NCBI GenBank assembly: GCA_035353855.1
Contig: DAOQAK010000015.1
Location: 1 to 64,000 of the forward strand
DNA length: 64,000 nucleotides
Direction: 5' to 3'
DNA from: Bacteroidales bacterium
GTDB taxonomy: Bacteria > Bacteroidota > Bacteroidia > Bacteroidales > CG2-30-32-10
In this document: positions 63,270 through 64,000 of the stretch, piece by piece
How positions within the stretch are numbered: position 1 is the first letter of the stretch
How the letters are laid out: the number at the start of each line of letters is the position of its first letter
Notes under the pieces: generated by a model
What the model was told of the DNA's origin: nothing
What the model saw: the letters and a program-made list of their open reading frames with translations, nothing else
The model's database searches: none
Made by a program: the position numbers and the translations under genes

Positions 63270-64000
63270 ATGAAAGATACTCCTATTAACTACGAAGTGG
63301 TAAAGAGGAAAATAGCAGAAAGCAAAATCCCCAATATTGGTAAAGCAACAATACGCGAAATAAAAAAATTAATCAATGAAATTGAAAAGGAAACCGGTTC
63401 AAAATATATCCGTATGGAAATGGGCGTGCCGGGACTTCCGCCTGCACAAGTAGGCACTGATGCAGAAATCGAAGCATTAAAGAAAGGTGTCGGTGCTATT
63501 TATCCTGAAATTGACGGACTGCCCGAATTAAAATCGGAAGCAGCACGTTTTGTAAAAATGTTTCTTGATATTGACATTAAACCCGAAAACGCTATCCCTA
63601 CGGTAGGTTCAGCACAGGGCGGTTATGCAGCATTCATGACCGTTAACCGTATGTACAAAGAAAAAGATACCACACTTTTTCTCGACCCGTGTTTTCCTGT
63701 TCACAAGCAACAGCACCATGTGATTGGTACCAAGTATGAAGCTTTTGACGTATATAATTACAGAGGCGATAAACTCCGTGATAAGATAGAATCATATTTA
63801 AAAAAAGGAAATATAGCAAGTATGATTTATTCCAATCCTAACAATCCTTCATGGATTTGCTTTACGGACAAGGAACTTAAGATCATTGCCGAACTTGCCG
63901 ATAAATATAATGTTGTAGTAATGGAAGACCTTGCCTATTTTGCAATGGATTTCCGGAAAGATTATTCAAAACCCGGAGTTGCTCCATTTCAGCCAACGGT
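63270..64000 (+). CDS. PLP-dependent aminotransferase (class I/II), 5' part
   Basis: The first 243 codons of a fold-type I aminotransferase, cut by the window end. Start MKDTPINYEVVKRK, then EMGVPGLPPAQVGTD, AIYPEIDGLPELKSEAARF, the PLP phosphate region VGSAQGGYAAF, and YSNPNNPSWICFTDKEL, which includes the conserved NPNNP segment. AMEDLAY-like VMEDLAYFAMDF carries the Asp that contacts the pyridine nitrogen. The catalytic Lys lies beyond the end. The specific substrate is not assigned; LL-diaminopimelate or aromatic aminotransferase are options. Confidence 0.93.
   Translation, partial: MKDTPINYEVVKRKIAESKIPNIGKATIREIKKLINEIEKETGSKYIRMEMGVPGLPPAQVGTDAEIEALKKGVGAIYPEIDGLPELKSEAARFVKMFLDIDIKPENAIPTVGSAQGGYAAFMTVNRMYKEKDTTLFLDPCFPVHKQQHHVIGTKYEAFDVYNYRGDKLRDKIESYLKKGNIASMIYSNPNNPSWICFTDKELKIIAELADKYNVVVMEDLAYFAMDFRKDYSKPGVAPFQPT

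Overview
The window is AT-rich chromosomal DNA from a member of the Bacteroidota. The evidence is a 16S-tRNA-Ile-tRNA-Ala-23S operon, many promoters of the Bacteroidetes type (TTG/TTTG, 19-21 bp, TAnnTTTG), a short RpoD of the Bacteroidetes form, two PorP/SprF proteins, and secreted proteins with type IX secretion (T9SS) C-terminal sorting domains. The sequence does not name a genus; an anaerobic or facultative, probably uncultured lineage with Rnf-type electron transport fits.

Layout. 1-4340: 5' part of a 23S gene, tRNA-Ala, tRNA-Ile and a full 16S gene, all on the minus strand, preceded by a duplicated ~180-bp block carrying five evenly spaced promoter-like boxes. 4481-13690: a beta-barrel protein, PepD dipeptidase, CPA2 antiporter, malate/lactate dehydrogenase, MtgA transglycosylase, a Tim44/zinc-ribbon/TerB protein and a membrane protein. 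13865-14565: a PIN toxin-antitoxin pair with its promoter and likely operators. 14914-22278: a minus-strand efflux block (TolC, RND pump, adaptor, lipoprotein, degenerate ferredoxin-reductase-like protein) next to a Crp/Fnr regulator, with an FNR-like box in the gap. 22306-26599: rpe, rpoD, pnp, rpsO. 26929-30305: ECF sigma factor, anti-sigma-like protein and two PorP/SprF proteins. 30546-31530: an accessory patch with a frameshifted HigB-like toxin, an intact HigA-like antitoxin and small repeats.

31612-41129 is the most unusual region. ApbE (FMN transferase) diverges from a T9SS-sorted secreted protein. Then come RnfC, a fusion of RnfD with RnfG carrying three FMN-binding domains in a row, RnfE, RnfA, a mono-haem c-type cytochrome lipoprotein, a DUF5777 beta-barrel and a second secreted protein related to the first. 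RnfB is absent. RnfA and RnfE have lost three of the four cysteines that hold the intramembrane Fe-S cluster. Both flanking secreted proteins carry a CX3CH motif in place of CXXCH. Together this looks like a remodelled Rnf/Nqr-like complex feeding an extracytosolic flavin/haem chain.

41376-64000: FtsE-like ATPase, two glycosyltransferases, MurB, a DUF3857/transglutaminase protein, a T9SS subtilase, an APH-RapZ fusion followed by a MurU-like nucleotidyltransferase (cell-wall sugar salvage), an AddB-like nuclease, OmpA, an outer-membrane protein, several small membrane proteins, a racemase, and the start of an aminotransferase cut by the window end. Several palindromic intergenic elements with TATACC(G/A)A-type ends occur at 6675, 26766, 29082 and 41134.
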